From Candidatus Cellulosilyticum pullistercoris (GTDB lineage Bacteria > Bacillota > Clostridia > Lachnospirales > Cellulosilyticaceae): DNA of 15,052 bases. The stretch spans positions 1 to 15,052 of the forward strand of contig JAHLFQ010000152.1 in assembly GCA_018883705.1 (NCBI GenBank). Reading direction: 5' to 3'. Positions 6,722 through 13,876 of this stretch are shown here, piece after piece (the stretch's first letter is position 1; each line of letters starts with the position of its first letter). The translations under genes were made by a program, and so were the position numbers. Below the pieces are notes generated by a model, which made no database searches, had not been told where the DNA came from, and was given only the letters and a program-made list of their open reading frames with translations.

Positions 6722-6750
6722 AGTTTATCATAAATTCTAAATAAAATCAA
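6722..6750 (-). promoter_or_regulatory. Predicted sigma-A promoter of the cold shock gene
   Basis: Minus strand: TTGATT (6745-6750), a 17-nt spacer, TAAACT (6722-6727), with TG at the extended -10 position (TGATAAACT). The transcription start is expected near 6715. Confidence 0.6.
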
Positions 6751-6809
6751 GCTAATTTGTTTAATTTAATAATTATTTACTTTTCAAAATATATTTAAAA
6801 AATATCATC

Positions 6810-6839
6810 AATAATCATTGGTTCTACTCAATGATTATT
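6810..6839 (-). terminator. Probable terminator of thyX
   Basis: A perfect 11-bp stem, AATAATCATTG (6810-6820) with CAATGATTATT (6829-6839), around an 8-nt loop. On the minus strand ATTTTTTAAA follows about six bases later. The stem is AT-rich and the T-run is not immediate, so termination may be partial. Confidence 0.55.
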
Positions 6840-6894
6840 AGCTGTAAACTTATTATTTAATCCCATTATCGCTTAATATTTATAAGATTAAATT

Positions 6895-7773
6895 TTACTT
6901 TTGTGATTTTAGCATTTCATAATGTTTAATAAGTTCTCCATGTTTTTGCTTATAGTAAAGCATTTTACCACAACTCATACTACCTTCCTTACATTTACCA
7001 TGAACGCAAGTTGGTACTGCATATTTAAAAATAGTTGGTGCAATCTCCATACACGCTTTCCACATTTCAAATGCCATATCTCTAATTTCTTCTTGCGCTC
7101 TATCACAAAGGCGCTCTTTAAAGAAATTAAATAAAGCTCTTACATTCATCGTTACTTGAATTTTTGTTTCACACGCATTAGGTAGTACATAACGTGCATT
7201 CTCAATAGCTATTTTTTCAAATTTTGAGTAGAGTTTCTTATCACTTTCTTTAAAAATCTGAATCACTTCTTCTCTAGAACATTCACTAGCAATCGCTTCT
7301 TCTAATTTCTCATTTGTATGACCTTGCGCGAGATACTCTTTGATTTGTTCCATTAATAAACCATATGTTATTTGATTATAGTCTTCTTGTAAGCGTTCCA
7401 TACATCTAATATAATCTTCTTTAAGATAATCATATTTTGCAATAGGTTTTGGTATAATATATTCAAATTGACCTTCACTTACATAACGTTGTGATTTTTG
7501 AGAGTAACTTGACCCAACTCTATGTCTCACTAATTGATGAGTTAAAGACCTACTAACCCCTTCTATCCCAAAAGTAATACTACTATGCTCTAAGATTGAG
7601 CCATGTCCAACTTCTAAAATCATATTTAGAAACTTCTCTGCATTCTCTGGTGTTACTTTGTCTCTTAGTTCTTCAATACTTGCTGAGCTATAGCATAGTC
7701 TAGCGCCTCTTACAATATTTTGTTCAAATTCTGGTGTGTGACTTAATACAACTACATTTAATTTTGCTTCCAC
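6895..7773 (-). CDS. thyX: Flavin-dependent thymidylate synthase ThyX
   Basis: 292 residues, somewhat longer than the 220-250 usual for the family. ThyX makes dTMP from dUMP with methylene-THF as carbon donor, NAD(P)H as reductant and FAD as cofactor, and returns THF instead of DHF. The ThyX motif is visible at 83-97 as RHRVGSSYSQKSQRY; it has the conserved RHR (83-85), S and RY, but is one residue longer than the RHRxxSxNxxSxRY pattern. Upstream, HGSILEHSSITFGIEGVSRSLTHQLVRHR is characteristic. The C-terminal region has MNVRALFNFFKERLCDRAQEEIR (dUMP and flavin contacts) and ends with a cysteine-containing tail, CVHGKCKEGSMSCG. The start is GTG at 7771-7773, with AAGAGGA seven bases upstream. 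The gene is divergent from dfrA, with overlapping promoters. Confidence 0.95.
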   Translation of the reverse strand: MEAKLNVVVLSHTPEFEQNIVRGARLCYSSASIEELRDKVTPENAEKFLNMILEVGHGSILEHSSITFGIEGVSRSLTHQLVRHRVGSSYSQKSQRYVSEGQFEYIIPKPIAKYDYLKEDYIRCMERLQEDYNQITYGLLMEQIKEYLAQGHTNEKLEEAIASECSREEVIQIFKESDKKLYSKFEKIAIENARYVLPNACETKIQVTMNVRALFNFFKERLCDRAQEEIRDMAFEMWKACMEIAPTIFKYAVPTCVHGKCKEGSMSCGKMLYYKQKHGELIKHYEMLKSQK

Positions 7774-7814
7774 TTTATTTTCCTCTTATCTTTCTACTTA
7801 AAGTTTAAATATCA

Positions 7815-7843
7815 TTTATAAACATTAAAACCTATAGCTTCAA
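7815..7843 (-). promoter_or_regulatory. Predicted sigma-A promoter of thyX
   Basis: Minus strand: TTGAAG (7838-7843), a 17-nt spacer, TATAAA (7815-7820). Its -35 shares five bases with the -35 of the divergent dfrA promoter. Confidence 0.6.
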
Positions 7844-7867
7844 AATATATGTCTATTTCATTATACA
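7839..7867 (+). promoter_or_regulatory. Predicted sigma-A promoter of dfrA
   Basis: TTCAAA (7839-7844), a 17-nt spacer, TATACA (7862-7867); start expected near 7874, just before the ribosome binding site. Each hexamer is about a 4/6 match, weaker than the thyX promoter. Confidence 0.45.
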
Positions 7868-7893
7868 ACAATTCACTTATAAAGGAGAGAGAT

Positions 7894-8373
7894 ATGATTA
7901 ATCTAATTGCCGCTATTAGTAAAAATCGTCAAATAGGCATTCATAATCAAATGCCTTGGCACATTCCTGAAGACCTTAAATATTTCAAGAAAGTAACTAC
8001 CGGCTATCCTGTTATTATGGGTCGTAAAACCTTTGAAAGCATTGGATATCCTCTTCCTAATCGTAGAAATATTGTGCTTACTAGAGACACTACCTTTACT
8101 CATAAGCATGTGGAAGTCTTGCATAGCTTCGAAGAGGCCCTTAAGCTCTGCTATACGCTGCCTAATAGCTTTATTATTGGAGGTGGTGAAATCTATAGAG
8201 CCTTTTTACCATATGCTGACCACCTGTATCTTACTTTAGTAGATAAGGTAGTAGAAGGGGATACTTCATTCCCACCTTATGAACATAACTTTAAATGTGT
8301 ACAAGCTATACCTAGTCAAAACCAACTTATGAATGGTGTTAATATTACCTTCACTCTTTGGGATAGAAAGTAA
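7894..8373 (+). CDS. dfrA: Dihydrofolate reductase
   Basis: 159 residues, the classical length of bacterial DHFR. It reduces dihydrofolate to tetrahydrofolate with NADPH in the cytosol. Landmarks are INLIAAISKNRQIG (2-15), MPWHIPEDLKYF with W22 and the catalytic acid D27, GRKTFESIG (about 43-51) for NADPH binding, and FIIGGGEIYRAFLP (about 108-121). The start at 7894-7896 is preferred over an in-frame ATG at 7849 because AAAGGAGAG (7881-7889) is correctly placed for it and because the family begins with the beta-strand INLIAAIS. The gene is divergent from thyX. ThyX does not produce DHF, so DHFR next to it is not strictly required for recycling; it may reduce folate from other sources or serve a ThyA encoded elsewhere. 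A bidirectional terminator follows. Confidence 0.95.
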   Translation: MINLIAAISKNRQIGIHNQMPWHIPEDLKYFKKVTTGYPVIMGRKTFESIGYPLPNRRNIVLTRDTTFTHKHVEVLHSFEEALKLCYTLPNSFIIGGGEIYRAFLPYADHLYLTLVDKVVEGDTSFPPYEHNFKCVQAIPSQNQLMNGVNITFTLWDRK

Positions 8374-8384
8374 ATAAACATAAT

Positions 8385-8422
8385 AAAAGGCTCTTATACG
8401 TTATATGATATAAGAGCTTTTT
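8385..8422. terminator. Bidirectional terminator between dfrA and the TPM-domain gene
   Basis: GCTCTTATA (8390-8398) pairs with TATAAGAGC (8409-8417) around a 10-nt loop; TTTTT follows on the plus strand, and AAAA precedes the left arm so that a T-run also forms on the minus strand. Confidence 0.85.
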
Positions 8423-8430
8423 ATTAATAT

Positions 8431-9222
8431 TTACCATCCACCTGACGAGCCTCCACCATTAGAGGAACCGCCTCCAAAACCACCAAAGCCGCCTCCTCCG
8501 CCTGGTCCACCTCTCCCATTTCTATTTCCACCTGACAAACTACTCCAAAAGATCATTTGTCCTATAAATCCTATCAATCTACCTCTATTAAATAATAAAT
8601 CTATAACTAATAGACCTATTATTAAAAAATATGGGAGACTACTTCTATGCTGTGTAGAGGTATGATTTTGAACAGGTAACCTTACATGAAGTGAATGCGT
8701 TAGTGTAACGCCATACTCTGTGGCAATCTCATCACAAAATACACTATATGTCTTAGTTAATCCCAAACCATATTCACCTGCTATAAAATGATCTTTTCCT
8801 AATTCAACCATGACGCGATTAGTGAGTGCATCTGGTAATCTGCCTTCTAATCCTCGTCCCACTTCTACACGCCATGTTTTATCCTTAACTGCTAGTAAAA
8901 TCAGCAGGCCATTATCTTTATTTTTTTGTCCAATGCCCCACTTCCTAAAGAGACCATTAGCATAATCTTCAATAGGTACTCCCTCTAAACTATCGATTGT
9001 AACAATTATAGCTTGAGCACCTGTTTGTCTTTCTAATTCATTTCCTAATGCAATAATTTGCTTACTACTACTTTCATCAACTATCCCTGCATAATCATTT
9101 AAATATTTGTTACTTGTTGGGGACGGATACCTAATAGCTGCGCTAACTGAAAATGTACCAATTAAAAGTATAACGATTAATATAAGAGAAGAATATCGCC
9201 TAAAATCCCTAATATTTTTCAT
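8431..9222 (-). CDS. TPM domain-containing (YgcG-like) secreted or membrane protein
   Basis: 263 residues. The N-terminus is a signal peptide: basic MKNIRDFRR, hydrophobic LILIVILLIGTF, and a likely cut after VSA near residue 28. The TPM domain (about 38-170) begins with LNDYAGIVDESS and includes QTGAQAIIVTIDSLEG, IEDYANGLFRKWGIGQKNKDNGLLILLA and VEVGRGLEGRLPD. A second hydrophobic segment (about 194-211) anchors the protein, and the tail (231-263) is almost entirely Gly and Ser and ends in GGSSGGW, as in many YgcG-type proteins. TPM domains are named after TLP18.3/Psb32 and MOLO-1; a phosphatase activity was reported for plant members, but the role in bacteria is unclear. The start codon comes only two bases after the lemA stop codon with no clear ribosome binding site, so translation probably depends on coupling to lemA. 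Confidence 0.88.
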   Translation of the reverse strand: MKNIRDFRRYSSLILIVILLIGTFSVSAAIRYPSPTSNKYLNDYAGIVDESSSKQIIALGNELERQTGAQAIIVTIDSLEGVPIEDYANGLFRKWGIGQKNKDNGLLILLAVKDKTWRVEVGRGLEGRLPDALTNRVMVELGKDHFIAGEYGLGLTKTYSVFCDEIATEYGVTLTHSLHVRLPVQNHTSTQHRSSLPYFLIIGLLVIDLLFNRGRLIGFIGQMIFWSSLSGGNRNGRGGPGGGGGFGGFGGGSSNGGGSSGGW

Positions 9223-9224
9223 TC

Positions 9225-9794
9225 TTAATAATTAAAATCCACTACTGGTACTTTTTCTGCACCAGTACTCGCCTCAAAATACTCTCTTGCTTCAAAGCCA
9301 AATAAGTTTCCTATAATATTGGTTGGAAATCTTCTTCTCTTAGTATTATAATTGGTTACTGCTGTGTTATAATCCTGCCTTGCAATAGCAATACGATTTT
9401 CTGTTCCTTCTAACTGAATAGATAAATCTTGGAAGTTTTGATTAGACTTAAGCTCTGGATAATTTTCAACAATCAAGAGTAATCTAGATAAAGCATTTGA
9501 AAGTGCCGCATTTGCATTTGCTTGTTCTGGAACAGTACCTGCTCCAGCTAACTGAGCCCTTGCATTTGCAATATCTGTAAAGATTTCTTTTTCTTGACCC
9601 GCATATCCTTTTACAGTACTGACTAAATTAGGAATTAAATCTGATCGGCGTTGAAGCTGCGTATCAATATTTGATTTTGCCGTATCGACTTGTTGTTCTG
9701 AACTTACAAGTCCATTATAACTCATAATTCCCCATCCAAATATAATAACGATAATTACAATGATGCCTATTATCCATTTAGTACCTGATTTCAT
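9225..9794 (-). CDS. lemA: LemA family protein
   Basis: 189 residues. One N-terminal membrane segment (about 7-25, WIIGIIVIIVIIFGWGI) is followed by the typical LemA helical bundle: YNGLVSSEQQVDTAKSNIDTQLQRRSDLIPNLVSTVKGYA, then ENYPELKSNQNFQDLSIQLEGTENRIAIARQDYNTAVTNYN, and the C-terminal FPTNIIGNLFGF. These blocks are highly conserved. The protein is expected to be anchored in the cytoplasmic membrane with the helical part outside; the molecular function is unknown. It forms a two-gene unit with the TPM-domain gene, a pairing seen in many bacteria. The ATG at 9792-9794 has AAAGGAG eight bases upstream. I could not settle on a promoter in the AT-rich stretch 9795-9930. Confidence 0.9.
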   Translation of the reverse strand: MKSGTKWIIGIIVIIVIIFGWGIMSYNGLVSSEQQVDTAKSNIDTQLQRRSDLIPNLVSTVKGYAGQEKEIFTDIANARAQLAGAGTVPEQANANAALSNALSRLLLIVENYPELKSNQNFQDLSIQLEGTENRIAIARQDYNTAVTNYNTKRRRFPTNIIGNLFGFEAREYFEASTGAEKVPVVDFNY

Positions 9795-9933
9795 ATAAAT
9801 GCTCCTTTCCTTAATAGGATTAGTATATGTTAAAAAAACAAGAACTATAGGATAAAAAATTTAACAAAATAAAATGATGGTTAGGCATTATAAAATTTTT
9901 CTTATATAAATGTTTAATTTTTAAAATAAAAAG

Positions 9934-9971
9934 AGATGAAACACTAGGTTTATAAACCTTATGTCTCATCT
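9934..9971 (-). terminator. Terminator of the RNA helicase gene
   Basis: Outer arms AGATGA and TCATCT with a further ACA/TGT pairing enclose an inner palindrome AGGTTTATAAACCT. On the minus strand CTTTTTATTTT follows the hairpin. It lies ten bases after the helicase stop codon. Confidence 0.8.
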
Positions 9972-9980
9972 ACTTTTCTA

Positions 9981-11729
9981 TTAGTTATTTTCTTTATATC
10001 TATTATTTGATCTATAGTTAGATCTTCCACTTTCTTGGCGTCTTCCACCTTCTTGACGTCTAGATTGACCACGTCCTACTTGATGACTTCTACCATCTTG
10101 TTTTCTGTTAGCAACTTCAATATTTACACGTCTACCTTTTAATGATTCGCCAATTAAATTAGTCATGACATCATCTAAATGTTTCTTTGGTACTTCAAAG
10201 AATGAGAATTTTTCAAGCATATCTACACGACCAATTTCTTTTCCTCTGATGCCACTTGTTGATGCAATGAATTTAACAAGGTCAGATACTTGAATATTAT
10301 CTTTACGTCCAAGATTAATGAATAATCTTACCATGTCTCCATCTATTTTGTTTAAGTCATAGTGACTGCTTCTAGTTAATTCTTCATCAGAAACATCTGC
10401 AGACGCACCCATTACTAATTTATCCATTGCCATTTTTAAGAATGCTGCTGCTACTTCAAGAGAAGTTGAGAAATCTTCGTCATTTACATCTCCTACTTCT
10501 TCTAAAAGTTTTTCTATATGGCTAATGTAGTGAGTTAATTTACCTTCATGAAGTACTTCTTTTACCTCATCAATGATACCAGAAAGTTTGTTTTCTTGAA
10601 TATCTTCAATTGATGGTGGTTTAATACATTTGATTTTTGATTTGGTATAACGTTGAATGTCTCTTAATTTAACAAGTTCCTTACCTGCCGCAAATGTATA
10701 AGATACACCTTGTCTATTGGCACGACCTGTTCTACCAATACGGTGAACATAGTATTCTTCATCACTTGGTACGTCATAGTTAAATACTGCTTCTACATCA
10801 TCAACATCAATCCCTCGTGCTGCAACATCTGTAGCAATCAGAATATCAATTAAGCCATTTCTAAAACGAGACATAACATTATCTCTTTGAAGTTGTTTCA
10901 TATCTCCATGTAACGATTCTGCACTATATCCTCTTGCTTGAAGATCTTTGCAAAGATCATCTACACGTTTTTTAGTATTACAGAAAACAACTGAAAGTTT
11001 GAAGTTGTTTGCATCAATTAAACGAGATAATACTTCAACTTTATTGTGTTCTCTTACCTCTAAATAATATTGTTCAATAGTTGGTACTGTTAAAGCTTTG
11101 TGTACGACATTAATGGTTTGTGGATTGTTTTGATATTTATTAGCAATTTCTAAAATAGCTGGCGCTAAAGTTGCTGAGAATAGGATGAATTGACGTACTT
11201 CTGGTACGCTTTCTAAAATGATATCAATATCTTCTCTGAAGCCCATGTTAAGCATCTCATCTGCTTCATCAAGAATGATTTTGTTAAGATCTTCTAACTT
11301 AAGAGTTTCTCTTCTTAGGTGATCCATGATTCTACCTGGAGTTCCTACAATGATTTGTGGTTTTTTTCTAAGAGCCTTGATTTGACGCTCAATTTGTTGG
11401 CCTCCATAGATTGGTAAGATGCGAATATCTTTTTTGTATTTTGCAAGTGCAGTTAATTCTTCTGCAACTTGAATAACAAGTTCACGTGTTGGACAAAGGA
11501 TTAATACCTGAACATTATGTTTTCTTGTGTCAACTCCCTCTAGAGCTGGAATTCCGAACGCACAAGTTTTACCTGTTCCTGTTGGTGCTTGAGCAATAAT
11601 ATCTCTTCCTTCTAAAATAACTGGAATTGCCTTTGCCTGAATAGGTGTGGTTTCTTCAAACCCCATGTCTTGAGCCGCTCTAATAATTTCTTCTGATATT
11701 TCTAGTTGATTAAATAATACACTTTCTAT
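9981..11729 (-). CDS. DEAD-box RNA helicase with DbpA-type RNA-binding domain (CshA/DeaD-like), apparent ATA start
   Basis: The helicase core has all main motifs: Q motif GFEETTPIQ, motif I APTGTGKT, Ia PTRELVIQ, Ib TPGR, II DEAD, III SAT, V ATDVAARGID and VI HRIGRTGRA. A linker is followed by a DbpA/CsdA RNA-binding fold (VRLFINLGRKDNIQVSDLV to NIEVANRK) and an Arg/Gly/Ser/Gln-rich tail. It is a cytoplasmic ATP-dependent RNA remodelling enzyme, probably for ribosome assembly or cold adaptation. The first normal start is ATG at 11664-11666, but it would delete the conserved region before the Q motif and has no ribosome binding site. The frame continues upstream through IESVLFNQLEISEEIIRAAQD, which is clear family sequence with the conserved F 17 residues before GFE. 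AGAGGT (11737-11742) lies seven bases before an ATA codon at 11727-11729, exactly where ATG would be expected. No ATG, GTG or TTG exists in frame up to the stop. I take ATA as the start (582 residues). Confidence 0.85.
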   Translation of the reverse strand: MESVLFNQLEISEEIIRAAQDMGFEETTPIQAKAIPVILEGRDIIAQAPTGTGKTCAFGIPALEGVDTRKHNVQVLILCPTRELVIQVAEELTALAKYKKDIRILPIYGGQQIERQIKALRKKPQIIVGTPGRIMDHLRRETLKLEDLNKIILDEADEMLNMGFREDIDIILESVPEVRQFILFSATLAPAILEIANKYQNNPQTINVVHKALTVPTIEQYYLEVREHNKVEVLSRLIDANNFKLSVVFCNTKKRVDDLCKDLQARGYSAESLHGDMKQLQRDNVMSRFRNGLIDILIATDVAARGIDVDDVEAVFNYDVPSDEEYYVHRIGRTGRANRQGVSYTFAAGKELVKLRDIQRYTKSKIKCIKPPSIEDIQENKLSGIIDEVKEVLHEGKLTHYISHIEKLLEEVGDVNDEDFSTSLEVAAAFLKMAMDKLVMGASADVSDEELTRSSHYDLNKIDGDMVRLFINLGRKDNIQVSDLVKFIASTSGIRGKEIGRVDMLEKFSFFEVPKKHLDDVMTNLIGESLKGRRVNIEVANRKQDGRSHQVGRGQSRRQEGGRRQESGRSNYRSNNRYKENN

Positions 11730-11798
11730 GATGATTACCTCTACAATCTATATTAAATTTATAAGCGAAATCCGTAATTTCCTTACATACTATATTGA

Positions 11799-11827
11799 AT
11801 GATACTATAAATTACCTAAAACTACAA
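11799..11827 (-). promoter_or_regulatory. Predicted sigma-A promoter of the RNA helicase gene
   Basis: Minus strand: TTGTAG (11822-11827), a 17-nt spacer, TATCAT (11799-11804). It would give a leader of about 63 nt to the ATA codon. Confidence 0.45.
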
Positions 11828-11926
11828 CCTGTAAATTGTTCCTACTCTTAATAAAAACTGCTTGTTAATTGAATACTGTCTCACTCCGTATTCTAATATC
11901 ATTCGATTTTAAACTTATTTTATTCT

Positions 11927-12286
11927 TTAATTTATCCTTGCACCAAATGGTAATAGTGCTAACTTTGCAATTTTAAAACATTGTAATCCAAATGGAATCC
12001 CTATAATGGTTATACAAAAAATACATCCGATAATGGCAGCTTCTATTGCTAGTGGAATACCACTTATTACAAGCCATAAGATATTACAAATAAGCGAAAT
12101 GGCACCTCCACCATAAGTCACTTCTTTTCCAAAAGGAAAGAAAGCTAAGCCCGCAAATTTAAAACACTGCACACCAATTGGAATACCTACAAGAGATATG
12201 CACCATAAACATCCTGCCATCATCCAGCCTATACCTATCCAAAAACCACCAAATAAAAACCATAATAGATTTCCAAGAAAATTCAT
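11927..12286 (-). CDS. YccF domain-containing integral membrane protein
   Basis: 119 residues from the ATG at 12284-12286, which has AAAAGGAG about seven bases upstream; an in-frame ATG eight codons earlier (12308-12310) lies before that site and is unlikely. The protein is a tandem duplication of one unit of about 47 residues. The first copy runs NLLWFLFGGFWIG to GIPIGVQCFKFAGLAFFPFG, the second NILWLVISGIPLA to GIPFGLQCFKIAKLALLPFG. This double YccF domain is the normal form of the family. Each copy is mostly hydrophobic, giving about four membrane segments. Function is unknown. The gene stands alone between two terminators or weak hairpins. Confidence 0.88.
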   Translation of the reverse strand: MNFLGNLLWFLFGGFWIGIGWMMAGCLWCISLVGIPIGVQCFKFAGLAFFPFGKEVTYGGGAISLICNILWLVISGIPLAIEAAIIGCIFCITIIGIPFGLQCFKIAKLALLPFGARIN

Positions 12287-12342
12287 TTCTATACTCCTTT
12301 TCTTATTCAAACTGATTTCTTGAACCCTCCCTATTCTATCAT

Positions 12343-12369
12343 ATTATACATAGCTTATTATTGATTCAA
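12343..12369 (-). promoter_or_regulatory. Possible promoter of the yccF-like gene
   Basis: Minus strand: TTGAAT (12364-12369), a short 15-nt spacer, and a perfect TATAAT (12343-12348). The spacer is below optimum. Confidence 0.4.
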
Positions 12370-12430
12370 GTTTTTATGTTTCTTATGTTTTTAATCGTAA
12401 ATTCTCTTTTTATATCTTTTTATGAACATA

Positions 12431-12464
12431 AATAAGCACTCTACTAAAAAATAGAGTGCCTATT
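12431..12464 (-). terminator. Terminator of the GH4 gene
   Basis: A 13-bp stem, AATAAGCACTCTA (12431-12443) with TAGAGTGCCTATT (12452-12464), one wobble pair, around an 8-nt loop. On the minus strand the right arm runs into TTATTTATG, so the T-run is imperfect. It lies about 20 bases after the GH4 stop codon. Confidence 0.7.
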
Positions 12465-12484
12465 TATTATATCATAATGACTAT

Positions 12485-13876
12485 TTAAATCTCCCAACCT
12501 TCTAAATAAGAAGCTGTATTACTTAACATCTCAGTTAAAAGTTCACTTGCATCTTCTACTCCAATAGATACAAGTGGGTCATTTATGAAGGCAAGAAATG
12601 CTTTTTCTTTATCTTTTTCCATAGCTGCTTCTAAGGTCATTTGTACATTGGCAATATGTCTTGCTGCTATACTTGCTATCCCCGCTGGTAAACTTCCTGC
12701 TAAGACAGGTACCACTTCATCTCTTCTAAAGACCGCATTCGTTTCTACAACAGCTCCTAATGGTAAATTAGCCACTTGCCCCTTGTTAGGTAAGTTAACA
12801 TTGGTTACTAAATCTCCTAATCCCACAATAGCTTTGATTTGCCTTACCCCTTCTTCTCCTGTATCTACTAATTCAAATTGCTCCTCACCCTTTACTAATC
12901 GCTCACTTTTTGCAAGACGCTCCTTTAGATCTTCTTTACGCCAACTTACAGGTGTTAGGGAATATTTCCACTCCATTACTTGTGCAGGATTCTCAATATA
13001 CCAATTGCCTTGCATAAACTCTGCTAAATGTCTATCTCCTGCTGCTGCAATAAGTCCATACCTTTTAAATAAGTCAAACTTCACTCTATTACAAGATGAG
13101 AAATGATCATTCATCCAATGACCTGCTTTCTCTTTTTCAAATCCTGAAATATAATACTTATCTACAAATGCCTTATAAATAGGAAGTAAATCTATACTTT
13201 TATAAGATGCCTTATCTAGCCATGTAAAATGATTAATCCCTAGTACATTTACCTTTATTTCTTCTCTTGTAACGTCCTTTATACCTTCCATATCTTCTAA
13301 GGCTGCTGCAAGTAGTTCTTGTGTATTAAAGACTTCATGACAACATCCAAACGCCTTAATTTGTGGAAATGCTTCATAAAGTGTTTTCACACATAATGAC
13401 ATAGGATTAGTATAATTAATAACCCACGCCTTAGGGCAATTAGCTTCTATGGCTTTTGCAATCTCTATAAACATAGGAACAGTACGCAGACCTCTTACAA
13501 TACCGCCAGGTCCTACTGTATCCCCCACAGCTTGATAAATACCATATTTCTCAGGTGCATGGACATCTGAGGCCATTTCATTAAAGGTACCTGGTAAGAT
13601 GGAAATAATAACAAAGTCTGCATCTTGTAATGCTTCATCTAAAGTAGCTACTGCTTGATAATCCCACTTACTCTTCACATCTTCTCTTACTTTAAGCCCG
13701 TTACCAATCATCATATTCTGTCGTGCTGCTTCATAGTCAATATCATAGAGCTTTACAGTCCCATTTAACTGTTCTTCTTTCGCCAAATCACTCATTAACT
13801 GCCAAGCCCATCCCCTTGAGCCTCCACCAATGTATGTTATTTTGATATCTTCTACACGCCCCTTCATATATTTCAT
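12485..13876 (-). CDS. Glycoside hydrolase family 4, probable alpha-galacturonidase (CHEV motif)
   Basis: 463 residues, the usual GH4 length. GH4 enzymes use NAD+ and Mn2+ and cleave glycosides by a redox-elimination route in the cytosol. The NAD-binding fold starts with ITYIGGGSRGW (13-23). The metal site is C179 in CCHEVF and H216 in GINHFTW, with NPM at 157-159. The four residues C-H-E-V (179-182) are the motif reported for alpha-galacturonidases of the LplD type, and differ from the motifs of GH4 alpha-glucosidases, alpha-galactosidases and phospho-glycosidases. I therefore infer action on alpha-galacturonides released from pectin. A pectate-lyase-like remnant elsewhere in the window agrees with a pectin-using organism. 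The ATG at 13874-13876 has AAGGGGGAAGG upstream; a second ATG three codons in is less well placed. No transporter or regulator gene is adjacent. Confidence 0.85.
   Translation of the reverse strand: MKYMKGRVEDIKITYIGGGSRGWAWQLMSDLAKEEQLNGTVKLYDIDYEAARQNMMIGNGLKVREDVKSKWDYQAVATLDEALQDADFVIISILPGTFNEMASDVHAPEKYGIYQAVGDTVGPGGIVRGLRTVPMFIEIAKAIEANCPKAWVINYTNPMSLCVKTLYEAFPQIKAFGCCHEVFNTQELLAAALEDMEGIKDVTREEIKVNVLGINHFTWLDKASYKSIDLLPIYKAFVDKYYISGFEKEKAGHWMNDHFSSCNRVKFDLFKRYGLIAAAGDRHLAEFMQGNWYIENPAQVMEWKYSLTPVSWRKEDLKERLAKSERLVKGEEQFELVDTGEEGVRQIKAIVGLGDLVTNVNLPNKGQVANLPLGAVVETNAVFRRDEVVPVLAGSLPAGIASIAARHIANVQMTLEAAMEKDKEKAFLAFINDPLVSIGVEDASELLTEMLSNTASYLEGWEI

Noticed and set aside
7774..7893. Folate (THF) riboswitch upstream of dfrA or thyX
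   Set aside because: The divergent promoters leave leaders of only about 20 to 45 nt, too short for such a structure, and the region is AT-rich without stable helices.
11870..11893. GAATAC/GTATTC hairpin downstream of the yccF-like gene
   Set aside because: Only six base pairs, a 12-nt loop and no T-run; too weak to call a terminator.
11797..11904. 8-bp inverted repeat GAATGATA ... TATCATTC flanking the region between yccF and the helicase gene
   Set aside because: The arms are 92 bases apart in AT-rich DNA and one merely overlaps the predicted -10; chance is the simplest explanation.
12585..13106. Open frame of 173 codons on the plus strand
   Set aside because: Lies wholly inside the GH4 gene on the other strand; Ser/Leu/Pro-rich composition, no ribosome binding site, no recognisable family. 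An antisense shadow.
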